A DNA stretch of 64,000 nt from Ectobius pallidus (taxonomy: Eukaryota > Arthropoda > Insecta > Blattodea > Ectobiidae). Under the pieces are notes generated by a model. That model did not search any database and was not told where the DNA came from. It saw nothing but the letters and a program-made list of their open reading frames with translations. Positions 11,356-21,857 of this stretch are shown piece after piece. Within the stretch, counting starts at the first letter, position 1, and the number at the start of each line of letters is the position of its first letter. The position numbers and the translations under genes were made by a program. The stretch is taken from positions 52,354,923 to 52,418,922 of the forward strand of contig CAXKWD010000002.1 in assembly GCA_964059195.1 (NCBI GenBank), read 5' to 3'.

Positions 11356-11605
11356 ATCACTAACTTTCTATAAATAGAAATCCCTTTCATATGTTATACT
11401 AATATAAGGTAGTATCAAGGGATGGTCGGATGGAGTTAATGACAGGTTCAGGTAAGCGCGGCAATGAACCTTCGGGTTCCATAGTACCGTAACTAGCCCT
11501 ACTACTGTTTTTTTTTTTAAGTTGTCTACTCTTATGTCACTATAATTGCCCTGAATGGTACCAAAACGAGTAGAAAAGAATAGTGAGCGGACTTCTGTCT
11601 CTGTA

Positions 11606-12138
11606 GCTTGTATAGTCCAGTTATTCATTGCATGGCCAGGCGGCTTCCTTTCGTTAGGAGGAAAAGTTTGCCGACTGCTCAACCCATGTTCTTTGTTTTT
11701 AGCTAGTTACCCCAGCCAATCAAAATCTAAGAATGTCCTGTGGCGATTTTGACAGCTACTCGTCAACTTCGCGTGGAGTGAAATGCACGGTTTCAAGATC
11801 AAGCTACAGTAAGAAACAACACGTGTGAATTGAATAAAGGGAAAGAAAAACTGAAGTCAGTGATAACAATGAGAGAATATTGCAACGTTGCTTTTGTTTT
11901 GGATAGCGGAAGCCCAAGACCGATTTAGTCAGATCAATTAACATAAAGAAACACCGAAACCTTTGAAGCCGACTGGCCATCCAATGAGTAACTGCACTAT
12001 AACAATGAGAGAATATTACAGCGTTGCTTTTGTTTTGGAAAGCGGAAGCCCAAGACCGATTTAGTCAGATCAATTAACATAAAGAAACACCGAAACCTTT
12101 GAAGCCGACTGGCCATGCAAAGAATAACTGCACTATAG
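11606..12138. mobile_element. Foldback-type TIR element with internal tandem duplication
   Basis: Ends are TATAGTCCAGTTATTCATTG and its inverted partner ending AATAACTGCACTATA. Inside, a segment of about 138 bases (ATAACAATGAGAGAATATT... to ...AACTGCACTAT) occurs twice in tandem (about 11862-11999 and 12000-12136). An inverted second copy of the element without the duplication is at 39207-39615. Confidence 0.75.
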
Positions 12139-12381
12139 CATTGTTTGCGGAGCTTTGGGAAACAGTGGCGCTGAGTCGAAGTTGATCAATCTGCAGTGAT
12201 ATACTGGGTGAACAATCTTTAGCGGGTCCAGTTTCCAAGCTTGCAGCCTGGCGGCGAGGCTAGGTGCTGTGTCGGCGGTGCGGATGGCAGGAAGTTCGGA
12301 GTAAATATTGTGGGGTGTAGTGTGAGTTAACTCTTGTGAAATTAGCACGCGTTTGTTAGGTGACGCAGTGAATTAAGTGAA

Positions 12382-12771
12382 ATGACGCATATCAGGTATT
12401 CTATTAGACAAAGAGTATTCATGTATGATACATATTTGCGTGCAGAATCTGCGCGTACTGTAAGGAGATTATTTCAAGAGGAATTTCCTGAGGTTCCCGT
12501 TCCTAGTCGAAGTTCGATTCATAGATTAGTAAATAAATTTCGTGAAACGGGGAGTTTACTTAATAAGAAACATAGGCGACAACGTACAGTACTGACAGAA
12601 GAAAATCTAGACGACATTGGACACGCTCTAGAAATGTCTCCTAAAAAATCAGTTCGATGTCTTTCTCAGGAAATGGGAATTTCTTATGGCTCTATTCGAA
12701 CTGCTACGAAGTTACTCAAGTTAAATCTTAGTAGTAAAGGTCCTAATTTCTTTACGTGTTTGCAAAATTGA
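12382..12771 (+). CDS. DUF4817-type HTH unit without a clear phase-0 donor
   Basis: The open frame encodes a complete bipartite HTH (YSIRQRVFMYDTYL, LVNKFRETGSLL, LTEENLDDIG, MGISYGSIRTATKLLK), closest in layout to the other HTH units. It then drifts into SSKGPNFFTCLQN and a stop. Unlike its relatives, no in-frame GT donor follows the domain; the available GTs (for example at 12734 or 12740) would leave in phase 1. A transposase C-terminal remnant lies on the same strand at 13330. It may therefore be an internally deleted transposon that was never recruited, or a unit that lost its donor. Confidence 0.6.
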   Translation: MTHIRYSIRQRVFMYDTYLRAESARTVRRLFQEEFPEVPVPSRSSIHRLVNKFRETGSLLNKKHRRQRTVLTEENLDDIGHALEMSPKKSVRCLSQEMGISYGSIRTATKLLKLNLSSKGPNFFTCLQN

Positions 12772-13142
12772 AACTGGCGATTTATGCATGGAAAGAGACA
12801 AGGAAGTAATATGTGACTATTAGTATTCAAGGTTAAAATACAGTAGTAATGTACTAAAAGTAATATTCTAGTGGAATTGCCAAGAATGAAATGGAAATTA
12901 AAACCAAGTCCGTCCCTGACATTTTCCTAAATATTTTCACATGCTTAACATAGCCTTTGAATTCTCGAAAGTGGACAATGCGGAAGGATAAAGAATTAAA
13001 TTCCAATCCTAAAACAAGACGACATCCCATATTTCGGAACCAGAGGTGAATATGATTTTATTTGGTGTGTAAGATTTTGTGTATCTCACTTAGGTAGTAT
13101 TGTACGTATTTAATTATCGTGTATAGTAGAGGGCAAGTGTGG
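12772..13142. other. No gene recognised
   Basis: Spacer between the HTH unit and the transposase remnant. Presumably part of the same decayed element, but no homology is readable. Confidence 0.4.
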
Positions 13143-13205
13143 TAGATGACGCAGCGGTCGGGTGGTAGGCCATCCCTTCCGGGATTTAGCGCCACGGAGT
13201 TTTTT
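13143..13205 (-). repeat. Dispersed repeat (GTGGCGCTACATCCCTGG family), inverted
   Basis: Reads GATGACGCAGCGGTCGGGTG on the plus strand, the reverse complement of the family core. Confidence 0.75.
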
Positions 13206-13329
13206 TTAAGTACAGGACAAGTATAATTGAATGGAAATAGTTTGCATATTGTTTGTGAAAATTTACTATAGAAAAAAGGTATAAGACAACAACGGATAGA
13301 TACCTCTAAAAGTTTACATCAGTAGTAAT

Positions 13330-13615
13330 TGTAATTGTTGCGAATTTTTTCAACTACCTGTTTCGACTAGATTATCTCAATGGAGTCAGACATCGCTGGA
13401 TTTACCGTTCTGCTACTAATGACCTACAATTTCGCAGTTGGCCATCCAGGTCACCTGACTTCACTTCCTGTGATTTTTTCTGTGGAGGTATGTGAAGAAT
13501 CCTGTCTGTGCTGCCCCTGCCACAAAATCTGCCAGAGCTGCGACGACGTGTTATTAGAGGAAGTATTGTGTTCGACTTCCGATTTCGAATTCTAGTTTTT
13601 AACATAAACACACGT
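13330..13615 (+). pseudogene. Remnant of IS630/Tc1-like transposase C-terminus
   Basis: In changing frames the translation gives LPVSTRLSQ, LQFRSWPSRSPDFTSCDFF and LWRYVKNPV, the conserved S-P-D-x-T-x-x-D-F-F-L-W block of DDE_3 transposases. Frameshifts break it. It lies about 560 bases downstream of, and on the same strand as, the HTH unit at 12382, consistent with both being pieces of one transposon. Confidence 0.75.
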
Positions 13616-14224
13616 TTCGAGGCACCCTGAATCCAAAAATACTATTTAGGAAACATGTTTATGTGTGTGTGCGTTTGTATGTCTATGAACAGCCTAGCTC
13701 CAGATTGGAAAATCGTATGAAAATTAAATTTTGTATTTGGGTTAGGTACTTTCTGGTGATTTGACACGAAGATTGGTGACAACTTTCTATCTTTTTTTTT
13801 TTAAGGACACTTTATATGAAGAAATTTCGAACAAATATCGTTTTTCGCAATTTTCTCGAAACCGGCTCTAACGAATTTAAATTTTGTACATGAGGTGGTT
13901 ATACGGTCGTACAATCGTACAATAAAATTTATTTGAAATAATTTTACTGTTCGTAGGAACTATCATACCTGGTGAACAATATAGACAACAGAAATCCTGG
14001 TCTTTGCAAAACGACGTCTTATTCTATATCAGAATGCAAAGTGAGAAAGATGTATTATATACGTGCATTAATAAGATGTTATTTGGGTTGTTTAACCGTT
14101 GGGGATGAGATGCGTTGTGGTCACGACATACTCTTGACTTACACAACCAATTTACATAAAGAGAATGTCATATATATAATTATTAGGGCAAGACATTTGA
14201 TGATTTTGCATCTTTTGAAGTGAA
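13616..14224. other. No gene recognised
   Basis: AT-rich. A short open frame at 13972 has no recognisable domain. Confidence 0.5.
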
Positions 14225-14608
14225 ATTTCTTTAGGCGCGCTATGAGTATATCGAGAGCTAACCCAAAGTTGCGTTACGAACAAAATCGTCACGAAAGTAG
14301 TGGGGGTAAATAGCAAGCATAGAGTTGTTACCGAAATAGCGTGAGGGGGAAAAGTGTCATGAATTGAGTGGGGGGGGGGGCTATTACTGCTTCGAGCTAG
14401 TGGCGTGTTGAGCCCTTCACCATTATAGATGGCTCTACTCGTTGCGTGAGGATCGTTTACAGGTCACTAACGTTCTCGGAAACTTAACCAAAGCGTCCCG
14501 TTCATGTAAACAAACACAGTGGCTACGATCAGTGACAGTTTGGGCATTAGTTCATCACAACTGCGTTATTTTTTTTATATGTATTCTATTTAAATTGCCG
14601 AAAAAGTG
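14225..14608 (+). repeat. Upstream copy of the duplicated promoter region of the AERMREYR gene
   Basis: The blocks TTTAGGCGCGCTATGAG, AGCTAACCCAAAGTTGCG, ACAAAATCGTCACGAAAG and CAGTGGCTACGATCAGTGAC all recur in order at 14629-14870. In this first copy the start codon position reads TTG and the coding sequence is lost after CCGAAAAAG, so it is a dead or promoter-only copy. Confidence 0.8.
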
Positions 14609-14866
14609 AATTTATTTAATTTTTTGAAGTGAAACATCTTTAGGCGCGCTAGGAGTAAAACGAGAGCTAACCCAAAGTTGCGTTACGCTCTAGCGTTACG
14701 AACAAAATCGTCACGAAAGTAGTGGGGGTAAGTAGCAAGCATAGAGTTGTTATCGAAAGAGTGGGGCCACGGGAGCGCGCGGGCAAACACAGTGGCTACG
14801 ATCAGTGACAGTTTGGGCATTAGTTCATCACAACTGTGTAATTGTTTTATACGTATTCGGTTTAAA

Positions 14867-15259
14867 ATGCCGAAATCAGATGCAGATAGAGCAAGAGAAT
14901 ACCGTGAGAGAAAGAAACAAAAAGAAAAATCAGTGAATCCCGAAGAGAAAGTGACAAAGAAAAGGAAAACTACAAATATAACGGCCAAAACTGCAGCAGA
15001 ACGCATGAGAGAATACCGATCACGAAAGAAAAATGTTGCAGAAGAAATTAATAAAGATTCCAATATAAAAACCAAAAGTACAGCAGAACGCATGAGGCAA
15101 TATCGATTACGAAGGAAAGCATTAGAAAATGCTCTCTTAGCCCCGCCCTCAACTACAAACACCGTTGAAGTGAATTCTACCGAAAATCCTCCACGTGCAA
15201 CGGAAATGAATGTCAACTTTGTGATTCATCCTGTGCCTTCATCGAGTAGAGACGCATCA
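14867..15259 (+). CDS. Basic AERMREYR-repeat (STPR-like) DNA-binding exon, phase-0 donor
   Basis: A 131-codon exon whose ATG at 14867 begins MPKSDADRAREYRERKK. Three copies of a basic helix motif (DADRAREYRERKK, AAERMREYRSRKK, TAERMRQYRLRRK) lie at residues 5-17, 43-55 and 72-84. Similar arginine-rich repeats occur in arthropod transposon proteins and in STPR-type DNA-binding proteins, but the spacing here (38 and 29 residues) is not the regular 23 of STPR. A Ser/Thr/Pro-rich tail follows. The exon ends at GCATCA|GTAAGT (15259/15260), a consensus donor in phase 0; the read-through frame stops after 14 more codons. Confidence 0.75.
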
Positions 15260-15395
15260 GTAAGTGAAGTGCGTGATAGAATATTGATACCTGTGAACCT
15301 ATAGTAAATTTTATTTTGCCTTATGCAAACTATAATTCTCATAAAAAGGCACACACATTTTATTTTTTATTCAGATGATTTCCTTCTTCCGTTCG

Positions 15396-15401
<6 letters not shown>

Positions 15402-15446
<45 letters not shown>
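15402..15446. repeat. (AAT)n microsatellite / LINE tail
   Basis: ATA triplets directly abut the 3' end of the minus-strand LINE remnant and probably started as its tail. Confidence 0.85.
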
Positions 15447-15447
<1 letters not shown>

Positions 15448-15790
15448 CGTCTGTTTGAGCATAAAGCCATAAGACTTGTCACTATATCTAAGATTAAATA
15501 TAAATCATACATTACCCACATTTACTTCATTAATACTGTATGGACACAATTGAATTAAAATCTTTCTGACACGTCTTTTAAAAACTTTCAGGTCATTAAT
15601 GACTCTAATGCTAACTGGCAGATTATTGTACATCTTCAAACCATACACCATGATGGATTTGTTGAAACTGTTTAAATTATGTTGAGGAATACTAAACTTA
15701 TTTCTATTTCGAGTATTGTAGGAATGAAAATCACTATTGCAACTAAATTCATTTCTATGAATGTGGACAAATTCTAATAGTTATATGTAT
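15447..15790 (-). mobile_element. LINE reverse-transcriptase 3' remnant
   Basis: The minus strand encodes SYNTRNRNKFSIPQH, MVYGLKMYNNLPVSIR and KVFKRRVRKIL, a pattern typical of the last part of non-LTR retrotransposon ORF2 proteins of the Jockey/CR1-like groups. It is 5'-truncated. Confidence 0.75.
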
Positions 15791-15800
15791 TCCTATACTG

Positions 15801-16050
15801 CAGCGTTTCTCAACCTTTTTGAACCCGAGGACCTCTAAAATGACTAAAAAATTTTACGGACCCCTAATTTTACATCCTATTTTTAAAAGAAGGCCTACAT
15901 TCTTTTTTTTTGTGGTATTAATTATAGGTCATTATAACGAAATATGTGATAAAATGTTACTTCTTTACTTTCCACTTGTTTTATATTTTTTAATTATGTC
16001 TGCGGACCATTTGCACCATCTTCGCGGACCACCAGTGGTCACTCTCAACG
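15801..16050. mobile_element. Truncated hAT MITE (CAGCGTTTCTCAACC family)
   Basis: Starts CAGCGTTTCTCAACCTTTTT and shares its body with the intact copies at 21266 and 24233. The right end decays at CAACGTTGCC. Confidence 0.75.
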
Positions 16051-16957
16051 TTGCCAAAGAAGTTTCACTCCTGTCGCGTGGCGTTCCACGCATCCGGTTT
16101 TTTTATAGGAGGATTAAAAGATAGCTCGAGTATATTATATAAATGTGTATCATGAAATAATTGTTTGAAAGAGAGTAATTTGTGTTTGCAATTTTTGCTT
16201 TATTTTGCATTTTTCGTCATTTAAAAAAAAGATCATTTTTGGGCCATTTTTAGGATTTTTAGGCCATGTTTCAGTGGAGGTAGAGAGGAGCTTTTCCATG
16301 TACAAATCGTTACTCTGAGACAACAGATAATCGTTTTGAAGTGAAATTTCTTTAGGCGCGCTAGGAGTATTTATTTGAGAATCTCCACTAAGTGTCCAGA
16401 GTTCATTTTAATTCAGGTTTATTGTAAACACAAAGCAGTTTGTCTTGTAGCAATAAAGATTTTTTTTTCTTTCTTTTAAAAGGCACATATTTACTAGGGA
16501 CAATTTGAGGCATGCCAGTTCAGAAAGAATTTCTTTTTCGCTAAGGGTGTCCAAGTAGTATAAATTTACTTACTTCTCTAGTAACAAAATAAGCGTGTTT
16601 TATATTGTAAAGTCATATATAATTCACTGTCACCCATTACATTGTTATTAGCAATTCATTACTTAAAAGAAAAACGAATTATAAGTAATAATGGTAAATT
16701 TATTGGTCATTTTTAAAAATTCTGTGCCATTTTGTTTACTATTTTTAGGTCATAAGTGCATTTTTTAGTTTGCATTTTTACTATTTTATAGTCATTAAAT
16801 GCCTTGCCCTAACACGAGGGTTGGTCAATAAGTAAGGTCTCCAACACTCTAGCCCAATCTCACAACGTCGGACGAGTTGGCGCCAGTGCCATGTCCCGTT
16901 ATCTCCCCTCTTTCAAACAAGCCATTTCTGCAGCCGCTGAACGTTTTAGTGTCCGAA
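16051..16957 (+). promoter_or_regulatory. Interval before mariner HTH exon
   Basis: Contains a third copy of the TTTAGGCGCGCTAGGAGT block at about 16338-16370, several GGTCATTTTT words like those in the 4818 and 30772 hAT elements, and at about 16815 GGTTGGTCAATAAGTAAGG. The last resembles the 5' terminal repeat of a mariner element. No right-hand partner of that repeat was found downstream. Confidence 0.5.
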
Positions 16958-17338
16958 ATGGAGCTGTTTGAAATGGATCTCCCAATTCCCGTCCCCGCCA
17001 AGTGCGGCCTCCGCGAAGTCATACGGTTTCTTACTGCAATAAAAGTTCCGCCGATTGATATTCACAGACTGCTTTGCGAAGTTTATGGAGAGGGATGTAT
17101 GGACATAAAAAATGTGCGTAAATGGGTTCGTGAGTTTAAGCAGGGTCGGACAAATATTCATGATGAAGAACGAAGTGGGAGACCAACAACAGCCGTCACA
17201 GATGAGATTGTGGCAAAAGTCTATGAATTGGTGCGACAAGATCCACGCGTCACTACTCGTGAACTTTGTTTATTGCTTCCTGACATTTCTAAAGGTTCCA
17301 TACAGACCATTTTGAGTGACAAATTGATGTTCCATAAG
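16958..17338 (+). CDS. Mariner-type HTH_48 DNA-binding exon, phase-0 donor
   Basis: A 127-codon exon from the first in-frame ATG (MELFEMDLPIPVPAKCG). Residues 15-70 are the HTH_48 domain (REVIRFL, WVREFKQGRTNIHDEERSG). After GRPTT, residues 80-125 are the second HTH (DEIVAKVYELV, DISKGSIQTIL). This is the complete bipartite DNA-binding half of a mariner transposase. The frame runs to HK at CATAAG|GTAATT (17338/17339), phase 0, and then becomes unrelated to mariner. A mariner-like terminal repeat is at about 16815, but the catalytic half is absent. SETMAR is a known vertebrate example of a mariner transposase captured by splicing. Confidence 0.82.
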
Positions 17339-17644
17339 GTAATTATGCTAAGAGGCGAATTTTTATTTGGGCAGATGAAGTTATGTGTTTCGCGTCAGAT
17401 TTTCTCTTCAGGTTTCGTGCAGTGTATTTGATACTTCATACAGTAATTTGACTATCTGCACAATGTACCCTACCAGTGCTGGATGATAAACACACAGTAG
17501 CTTTGGATATAAGGAAAATTACCAAATTATAGTGAAATTTTTGTAGAATATATTATTCTCACTAAGGGTACAGGCAGATAAAGAGATATTGCGTTGTAAG
17601 GAGAATAACTTATTCTGTTTTATACATAATTAATTAGGTTAAGA
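17339..17644. other. Presumed intron, no gene
   Basis: The reading frame persists for 31 codons without homology. No mariner catalytic sequence or 3' terminal repeat is visible. Confidence 0.45.
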
Positions 17645-18095
17645 CAGTGCTTTAGTTGGAAAATATTTTTTGGGGGTACTCATCTTCCTTCAAAATTTTC
17701 CATATCGCCTCATACTGAATGTAATCCTTCGGTTGACATTTTCTGCATGCAGTTTCTTCTGCTGACCTATTGCCTCCTTGTAGTCATGACCTGACGTATG
17801 GAGCAGGATCAAAAAGTCTAGTGCTGGTCCCACACATTTTATGAAAACAAGGTGGCTAGCCAACATGTGATCTAAGGAGAAAGTAACTGTAGAAATGCGC
17901 ACGAAGGTGAAGATTAGAACGCATATCTGTGGAGAATTTAATAGTGCTTGTCATTTTTGGTATTGAATTAGACATTTAATAAGTATTTTAGGACAATCTC
18001 GTTCCTGTACTGCCAGTACGACGTACCGGAGCACATATTTTTCCCGGTATGGTAGAAGGAAAATAATTTTGCGTACCGGCCCAACTAAAGCACTG
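17645..18095. mobile_element. hAT MITE with perfect 8-bp target duplication
   Basis: Ends CAGTGCTTTAGTTGG and CCAACTAAAGCACTG are perfect inverted repeats. GGTTAAGA flanks both sides (17637-17644 and 18096-18103). Noncoding. Confidence 0.9.
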
Positions 18096-18309
18096 GGTTA
18101 AGACGGATCATAAGCATTCCTTCGGATCCTTTACGGCACTAGGCGGCTGCGGTCTTCGCCTCAGCGCTCTCACTCACCGATGGGCGGACGCGTTAGAGTC
18201 GCGCGCGAAACTTTATTTTTCAGTTCTTGTCTTATCTCTACTGGTCAGTTGCCTATAAGCAGTGTTGGCGTTACGTTGTTACTGGTGTACGTCTTAGTTG
18301 TGACTTAGT

Positions 18310-18651
18310 ATGGCACCACAACACTTTACGTTACAACAAAGGACTTATCTTTTCAAGTGTTACATCAGAAAAAAGAATTGTGGGAAAGTTCGACGACGTT
18401 TTGCAAAGAAATTTCCTGGTGTTCCCGTTCCAAGTAGGATCACTATATTAAACCTCGTAAAAAAGTTTAGAGAAACGGGGTCAGTTGAGAATAAACGCGG
18501 AAAGAGAAACCCAAGTGTACTTACTGAGGAAAAACTCGATGAGATAGGAGAAAGATTAGAACAATTTCCTCGAAAATCTCTCCGGCGCATATCACAAGAA
18601 ACGGGTGTTTCGATAACCACAGCATTTAGAGCCACTCAAATTCTAGTCAAG
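18310..18651 (+). CDS. DUF4817-type HTH DNA-binding exon (short form), phase-0 donor
   Basis: A 114-codon exon (MAPQHFTLQQRTYLF) with the full bipartite HTH: LVKKFRETGSVEN, LTEEKLDEIGERLE and RRISQETGVSITTAFRATQ. It ends at GTCAAG|GTTAGT (18651/18652), phase 0, shortly after the last helix, whereas the 8704 and 42312 units continue some 15-20 codons further. The upstream 200 bases are GC-rich with several CG dinucleotides. The intronic frame stays open for 39 codons without similarity to the family, which supports ending the exon at the donor. Confidence 0.85.
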
Positions 18652-19932
18652 GTTAGTAAACAATATGAAAACTGTATTTTTAATAGTCTTATAGGCAAAT
18701 GCCGAATTGGATGTTTACATACCATGAATCATCCTCGCTATTTCATCGTACATCATAACCATTTACATTAATATCAATTGAAATTTACTTCATTAAATTC
18801 ACCAACAACAGAAAATAATTGGCAATCAATAGTTCCATGGTCTGCTGTATAGACGATATGACCTCCAAGCTGAAAGGAGTGTAATATAGCTGAATTAAAA
18901 AATCAAACTATTGAGTTTCTTTTTAATATGACATGTACATGAAAGCTGTGTCATTTGTAGTTTTTATAATACATTAAGAAAAGTGTTACCGGACATTAGG
19001 GATACAGTGTATATTGAATTGAAGACATTATTATTATTATTAACATTATTATTATTATTATTATTATTATTATGTTACTGTTGATGGCCGGTACTTTTTT
19101 TCTTCTTTCTTAATTACTCGACCGATTTTATCCCCAGTCCGTCTTTGCTAGAGTGTAATTATAACTTTTTATTTATTTTAAAATTGCATTGGTCCTTAAA
19201 CCCCGAGACAGTAGGAGTTCCTGCTTGGGGTCAGTTCCATTGCTATATTTCTAAAGGTTTATATCTTACAATTAAAGTGTAGTTTATTTTAACCTGAAAT
19301 TATCTTAATACCAAGAAGTAGACAAAATATGATTAAAGATTATTAGGGGAGAAAGACAAAAGCTGCGAGCAATGGCATGACTCCAGTGACATAAGTAATA
19401 ATAAAAATATTTATAATAAAAAAAATAATTATCTTGACAGTAGAAAAAGAAAATTTAAAGGGAATGAAGGTTAAACTTTATATGTTTTTTTATATTCTAG
19501 AATTAAAGACCTCATAACTACATTTAGCTAAACCTGGATGTAATTTGATTTTATAATTGTACAAAAACAAAATTTAAAGGTAATGAAGGTTAAAGTTTAT
19601 ATGATTTTTTTATATTCTAGAATTAAAGACCCCCATAACTACATCTAGCTAAACCTGGATGTAATTTGATTTTATAATCGTACAGAGGAGGACCGAAACT
19701 AGAGGTATGTGAGAGACCGGCAAAAGTGGAACATTTGGGTTCTACTAAGGTTTTCATTGTAAATATTTTCTAAAGCTGGGCTATTATAATGAGCATCCGC
19801 TGAGCTTGGTGCAGAGGGGATTGCGGGCATCGGGCGGGAAGCATGACGTAGACCAGTTTCCCAGCTCGACCGCGCCTGTTAGTCTGCTGATGTGAGTAGC
19901 ATGGAACAGTCATTTCGAAAGTGTTAACCATT
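18652..19932. other. Presumed intron/flank; repeats only
   Basis: Holds an (ATT)n tract near 19029-19072 and a tandem direct duplication. No coding sequence was recognised. Confidence 0.55.
19448..19687. repeat. Tandem direct duplication, unit about 120 bp
   Basis: Both halves contain AATTTAAAGG..AATGAAGGTTAAA, TTATATTCTAGAATTAAAGA and TAGCTAAACCTGGATGTAAT, differing by a few substitutions. Confidence 0.85.
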
Positions 19933-20194
19933 ATGCCGGGCCAGAGGTGTGCTGTGGCTGTGTGTAACAGCAATTTTGCAGATTGCAAGAAGCTTGGAAT
20001 GAAACTTAGGATGCACACCTTCCCAAAACTCCTAGATATTCGCAGTCAATGGATATTTGCTTGCCAAAGATATGATTCTTGGAATCCTAGTACAAGTCGG
20101 GTGTGTTCCTTGCATTTCACAGACCAGGATTATGAAAGAGATTTGAAGGCTGAACTGATGAATTTGCCACAAAAAAGAGTTCTCAAACCTACAG
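19933..20194 (+). CDS. THAP first exon, phase-1 donor (pairs with 28223)
   Basis: Begins MPGQRCAVAVC and encodes THAP residues 1-87: the first zinc pair C6/C11, MHTFPKL, the tryptophan in SQWIFAC and the second pair in RVCSLHF. It stops before the AVPxF-type motif. The donor CCTACAG|GTAAAT (20194/20195) leaves in phase 1. The missing motif (AIPTLHL) is supplied in matching phase by the exon at 28223, about 8 kb away, with three other DNA-binding units in between. The 46971 unit has the same split. The preceding CGGGCGGGAAGC region is GC-rich and probably the promoter. Confidence 0.85.
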
Positions 20195-21265
20195 GTAAAT
20201 TATTATTAGTCTATTATTATTGTTATTATTATAATCGTTATTGTTTTGTTGCTGATCATACTCATACCTACTTTTTAATCTTGATATTTTCTTCGAGTTC
20301 TATGAGACCCATAATGAAATTCATTCGTTCAAAACTTTTTAATGCCTAACTATAAGTCTTTCAGGTTTTATGAATTTCTATTAGCACATATTTTTCTAAG
20401 AATATCTAAATCTTACGATGATCTTGGCTTCATAACTGAAATTGTTAGACTCGCTTGTTTTCCTTGGGTCAATATGACCCGGATGCTTAACGTATAATGT
20501 TTAATGTACAAATACTGCAAGGAAATAAGATGCTATGGGCTGTGGCATGTTTTAACATTTATCCAAATCCCTGTGTTTGTCATTGGTTCAACAATGCAGA
20601 TCCCGAATTAGTGATACGCTATAAATACCTTATTCAATCACGTACATTAGCTTGGTAATCGGTCGTGCTGTCTGTTTAGATTATTCAGCTCAATGAAAGA
20701 AAGCATATTATATTTATAAGGCATGGAAATTCAACAAGGTCAGTCAGTATAGGCTTCATATGTCTTGGGACTATTTTAATTAATATTTTTCAAACGTGGG
20801 AAGTTTTCATGGATCTATATAGGGTAGTGCAGTAATATGTCTTAATTCTTTTTTACTTCTTTGCATTCAAGAGAAAATATACCTCACTAATTTATTTAGG
20901 TATACCCGCACAATTTTATTTAAATTTATTATTAAATTTAGATTTATTTATACACACAATTTGCAAGGTATACTCATAATTTCCTTAAATTGTATTAACT
21001 TTTGACCTACACAGAAGTGGTTAGTATGAGGCATTCATAATTATTCATTAGTATTAGTATTAGCCCATCAAGTCCCCGTGGGGCACGGGCCTCTCTCCTG
21101 AGAGACATTTTAGCCATTCCGGGAGGGATCATAATTATTCATAATGTTACTTAATTGTTATGATAAATTTATAAAAGTATTTCGCTGATTTCAAAGTGAG
21201 ACAATAACGAATTTATAGGCTACTCATAATTTTGAACAGGCTGAAAGAGTAATATTCCTATAGAT
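20195..21265. other. Part of a long presumed intron
   Basis: An ATT-rich tract follows the donor, and a short repeat fragment (CCCCGTGGGGCACGGGCCTC) is near 21070. No coding region was seen. Confidence 0.5.
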
Positions 21266-21505
21266 CAGCGTTCCTCAACCTTTTTGAACCCGAGGACCTC
21301 TAAAAACGTGTAAAAAAATTTACGGACCCCTAATTTTACATCCCATTTTTAAAAGAAGGCCTTTATTCTTAATATTTGGGGTATTAATTGTAGGTCGTTA
21401 TAACGAAATATGTGAAAGAACTTTACTTCTTTACTTTCCACTTGTTTTATGATATTTTTTAATTATGTCTGCGGTGGTCCGCGGACCATAGGTTGAGAAA
21501 CGCTG
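21266..21505. mobile_element. hAT MITE, intact
   Basis: Starts CAGCGTTCCTCAACC and ends GGTTGAGAAACGCTG. The flanking octamer CTATAGAT is identical on both sides (21258-21265 and 21506-21513). Same family as 15801 and 24233. Confidence 0.92.
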
Positions 21506-21857
21506 CTATAGATGATTTTAAAAGATAATATACATTTTAACGAATACATTTGAACTCAGGTAATATAGTAAAAGAATGAAACCCGCACTATTGATTTCAC
21601 AGCAAAATCTTAAAAATCTCGTTTATGCTGTCTATTAAAAACACACTCAAAATATTTCACAAAGGCTCTTTTTGACGTAGCACCAGAACGTTTTGTACAT
21701 ACTTTCTCATGGCTCTCTCAGATCAACGACGGAGTTACCAAACACGTAAATAAAGTGTATATTATTAAAGTCTATTTCTTAAAATAAAATTTAAAGAAAC
21801 GTTTCGCGATGTTTCGTAGCTTTAATTTGCAAAAATAAAGTCTATCTGGTCCAAACA
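21506..21857. other. No gene recognised
   Basis: AT-rich spacer up to the left end of the Tigger-like element. Confidence 0.5.

Noticed and set aside
12720..12741. Several GT dinucleotides after the 12382 HTH as donors
   Set aside because: None is phase 0 and none has a good consensus; the unit is reported as an exception.
13380..13595. Open frame with cysteines resembling a small secreted protein
   Set aside because: Another frame of the same bases encodes the conserved SPD...DFFLW block of an IS630/Tc1 transposase; the cysteine frame is a shadow.
14683..15216. Long minus-strand frame of 177 codons
   Set aside because: Antisense shadow of the AERMREYR exon; phenylalanine/leucine-rich composition comes from complementing lysine/arginine codons.
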